NCBI RefSeq assembly: GCF_900109365.1
Contig: NZ_FNZR01000003.1
Span: forward strand, 372,001-436,000
From: Parapedobacter koreensis
GTDB taxonomy: Bacteria; Bacteroidota; Bacteroidia; Sphingobacteriales; Sphingobacteriaceae
DNA length: 64,000 nucleotides
Direction: 5' to 3'
The first letter of the stretch is position 1. Each line of letters opens with the position of its first letter. Below, in pieces: positions 62,234 through 64,000 of this stretch. The notes under the pieces are model-generated. The model searched no databases and was not told the origin of the DNA. It saw nothing but the letters and a program-made list of their open reading frames with translations. Position numbers and translations under genes: made by a program.

Positions 62234-62790
62234 CCTAAAATAAAGGGTAGTAATACATTTGCCATTAAAAATCCGCCAACCATGAAGCACACCGTGGCTA
62301 CCAGCGACGGCCATTGCAACATACTTAGCCCCATGATCGCGTGCCCGCTGGTACAGCCACCTGCATAGCGGGAGCCGAACCCGACAAGGAAGCCGCCGCC
62401 GACCATCAGGATAAGGCCTTTTGCGGAAAACAGGTATTCCCAATTGTACAGTTGCGTAGGCACCATGTTGGAATAATCGTTAATACCATATCCGGCAAGT
62501 TCATTGACCAATGCTGGATTGACCACCATGGGATCCGGATTGGTCAGCCATAAGCTGGCGATCACACCGCCACCGAAGGCACCGACCACGAAAAAGAGAT
62601 TCCAGAGCTCCTTGCGGTAGTCATACTTGAAAAATTTGATGTCGGCCGGAAAACATGCGGCGCAAATATGACGGAAATTCGCCGAAATGCCGAAGTGTTT
62701 ATTTCCAAGTAGCAACAGGGCAGGAACAATTAATCCCACCAGGGGGCCGGCAATGTACCACGGCCAGGGTTGTTTGATAAAATCGATCAT
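62230..62790 (-). CDS. YeeE/YedE half-transporter
   Basis: The 186-residue membrane protein has four to five helices and the Cys motif FGSRYAGGCTSGHAIMG typical of the first half of YeeE/YedE sulfur transporters. In single-chain relatives the two halves are fused; here they are adjacent genes with a 4-bp overlap. The ATG at 62790 is chosen because a longer frame from 62829 would translate the inverted repeat at 62804-62837. It lies 73 bp downstream of the CstB-like gene. Confidence 0.87.
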   Translation of the reverse strand: MIDFIKQPWPWYIAGPLVGLIVPALLLLGNKHFGISANFRHICAACFPADIKFFKYDYRKELWNLFFVVGAFGGGVIASLWLTNPDPMVVNPALVNELAGYGINDYSNMVPTQLYNWEYLFSAKGLILMVGGGFLVGFGSRYAGGCTSGHAIMGLSMLQWPSLVATVCFMVGGFLMANVLLPFILG

Positions 62791-62803
62791 ATGCTTTTTA
62801 GTT

Positions 62804-62837
62804 ATCGAGCATTGAAAGCGCATCTTCAATGCTCGAT
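62804..62837 (-). other. Perfect 13-bp inverted repeat inside the sulfur operon
   Basis: Arms at 62804-62816 and 62825-62837 are fully complementary with an 8-nt loop. On the transcribed (minus) strand no T-tract follows, so it is unlikely to be a simple terminator. It may be an mRNA-processing or stabilising hairpin, or an operator for the YeeE pair. Confidence 0.6.
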
Positions 62838-62863
62838 TTGCTATTTTTGATTTGAACGTACGG

Positions 62864-64000
62864 TTATAACATCGTATTTGGACAAATGTAGTCGCTTATC
62901 GCGAATTTGCCAGATTTCTTGATAGCTTTGAAACCGCCCTGGACATCGATGAGATTTTCATAGCCCCGCGCACGCAGTATGGAAATGAAAATCATGGAGC
63001 GATATCCGCCCGCGCAGTGTACATAATACGTTTTGTCTTTGTCCACCTCGCTCAGGTGTTCATTGAGGTAATCCAGCGGTATGTTCTGCGCACCGATCAC
63101 GTGTTCCGAGTCGTGTTCGCTTTGTTTCCGTACGTCAAGGACGTGCAGGCCGGGGTCGGATTCTTTCAGGAGCGCCAGTTCATTCACGGTGATGGACATC
63201 ATGGTGTCGATTTCACGACCTTCGGCTTTCCAGGCAGCGAAACTACCTTTGAGGTAGCCGATGGCATGGTCGTAGCCCACACGGGCGAGGCGCGTGACGA
63301 TTTCTTCCTCCCGGCCTTCCTCGGCAATGACCAGGATCGGTTGCTGGATGTCAGGGATCAACGTGCCTATCCAGGGGGCGAAGTTGCCATCGATGCCGAT
63401 GTTGATGGAATTGGGGATAAATCCCTTGGCAAATACCTGCGCATCGCGCGTATCCAGCAGGAGGGCATCGGTTTCGTTGGCGATTGCCTCGAAGGCAGCC
63501 GGCTCCAGGGCTTGGAGCCCCCTGTCCAGTACGTCATCGATGCTATCGTAGCCTTGGATATTCATCAGCACATTCTTCGGGAAATAGGCAGGGGGAGGCA
63601 TCAGCCCAGTCAGCACCTGCTTGACAAACTCTTCCTTACTTATAGCTTGCAGGGCGTAGTTGGTCCTCTTCTGGTTGCCCAGTGTATCGGTGGTTTCCTT
63701 GCTCATGTTTTTGCCGCAGGCTGATCCCGCACCGTGGGCCGGATAGACGATGATATCATCGGCCAGGGGCATGATTTTATCGCGCAGCGAATCATAGAGG
63801 TGACTAGCGAGCACCGCTTCGGTGAGCTCAGCTTTTACCTTTTGGGCGAGGTCAGGGCGTCCTACGTCGCCAATGAAAAGTGTATCGCCCGTAAATAAGC
63901 CAATATCTTTCCCTGTTTCATCAGTAAGCAGGTAGCAAGTGCTTTCCATCGTATGCCCCGGAGTATGGATGGTGGTAATGGTCACCTTGCCCAGTTGGAG
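62864..64000 (-). CDS. CstB-like persulfide dioxygenase-rhodanese, N-terminus outside window
   Basis: At least 378 residues are visible; the frame is open to the right edge, so the start and the HxHxDH metal motif lie beyond 64000. Visible parts are the end of an MBL dioxygenase domain (IHTPGHTMEST, LFTGDTLFIGDVGRPDL, YPAHGAGSACG), a first rhodanese-like domain without Cys (active loop reads VIAEEGREEE) and a second rhodanese with the active Cys (VHCAGGYRS). MBL, pseudo-rhodanese, rhodanese is the order known for CstB, which oxidises persulfides and releases thiosulfate. With the downstream YeeE pair it forms a sulfur detoxification/uptake module. Confidence 0.9.
   Translation of the reverse strand, partial: LQLGKVTITTIHTPGHTMESTCYLLTDETGKDIGLFTGDTLFIGDVGRPDLAQKVKAELTEAVLASHLYDSLRDKIMPLADDIIVYPAHGAGSACGKNMSKETTDTLGNQKRTNYALQAISKEEFVKQVLTGLMPPPAYFPKNVLMNIQGYDSIDDVLDRGLQALEPAAFEAIANETDALLLDTRDAQVFAKGFIPNSINIGIDGNFAPWIGTLIPDIQQPILVIAEEGREEEIVTRLARVGYDHAIGYLKGSFAAWKAEGREIDTMMSITVNELALLKESDPGLHVLDVRKQSEHDSEHVIGAQNIPLDYLNEHLSEVDKDKTYYVHCAGGYRSMIFISILRARGYENLIDVQGGFKAIKKSGKFAISDYICPNTML

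Noticed and set aside
63017-63724. 235-codon plus-strand frame opposite the CstB-like gene
   Set aside because: Antisense to conserved rhodanese and MBL domains; no promoter or domain.

Overview
The window is a stretch of ordinary, densely packed chromosome from a member of the Bacteroidota, most likely the family Sphingobacteriaceae; the moderate GC content would fit a genus such as Parapedobacter (inference, no 16S rRNA is present). Evidence for the phylum: a giant secreted protein with a type IX secretion (T9SS) type-B sorting domain followed by PorP/SprF and OmpA-type partners, an enlarged NusB, DUF1573 and DUF1543 proteins, a DUF1080/Gfo-Idh-MocA pair, and many promoter boxes of the Bacteroidota type (TAnnTTTG at -7, TTG/TTTG at -33) with few Shine-Dalgarno sequences. 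I saw no tRNA, rRNA, CRISPR array, insertion sequence or prophage.

Layout. 1-909: 3' end of an S9 peptidase. 1008-9944: a surface-protein locus with a LuxR-type response regulator, a 1581-residue T9SS cargo protein with tandem repeats, PorP/SprF and an OmpA-family protein. 10024-12065 (minus): prephenate dehydrogenase and an aminotransferase. 12173-13993: lipid/drug ABC exporter. 14067-16671: futalosine menaquinone genes (mqnE, a histidine phosphatase, mqnA), then a MarR regulator. 17198-18522 (minus): ZIP transporter and PAP2 phosphatase. 18674-22471: sugar-phosphate mutase, arginine-deiminase-like protein and CtlX. 22446-26404: small lipoprotein, DUF1543, acyl-ACP desaturase, NUDIX protein, glycosyltransferase. 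26520-30597: Tat-exported Gfo/Idh/MocA oxidoreductase and a HEAT-repeat/DUF1080 protein (probable 3-keto-glycoside route). 30607-38121: a second ABC exporter, a leucine-dehydrogenase-like protein lacking its catalytic lysine, then nusB, a DUF1573 lipoprotein, yajC, a YbbR-like gene, coaE and an MBL exonuclease-like gene. 38125-41983 (minus): glycerol operon glpD-glpK-glpF. 42064-45209 (minus): GtrA, GT39 glycosyltransferase, beta-barrel protein. 45358-49430 (minus): 2-oxoglutarate dehydrogenase E1 and E2. 49555-55755: photolyase/cryptochrome, two SDR proteins, an orphan secreted protein, a TonB receptor. 55841-61024: fructose-bisphosphate aldolase, GMP synthase, a periplasmic-binding-fold lipoprotein, an RsmB-like methyltransferase. 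61029-64000: thioredoxin, a broken DUF202 gene, and a sulfur module of two YeeE half-transporters and a CstB-like persulfide dioxygenase/rhodanese that runs off the right edge.

The best candidate for something undescribed is regulatory. The response-regulator gene and the giant adhesin gene are preceded by the same promoter layout: two copies of a GTTYAYAYRCAYW motif exactly 21 bp apart, with the -7 box exactly 39 bp after the second copy. The regulator's receiver domain also lacks the usual Mg-binding acidic pair. Other points: a leucine-dehydrogenase homologue with Asn in place of the catalytic Lys, direct and inverted repeats at the glp and gtrA promoters, several promoter boxes only 1-8 nt from the start codon, a structured hairpin before the second ABC exporter, and a perfect 13-bp inverted repeat inside the sulfur operon.
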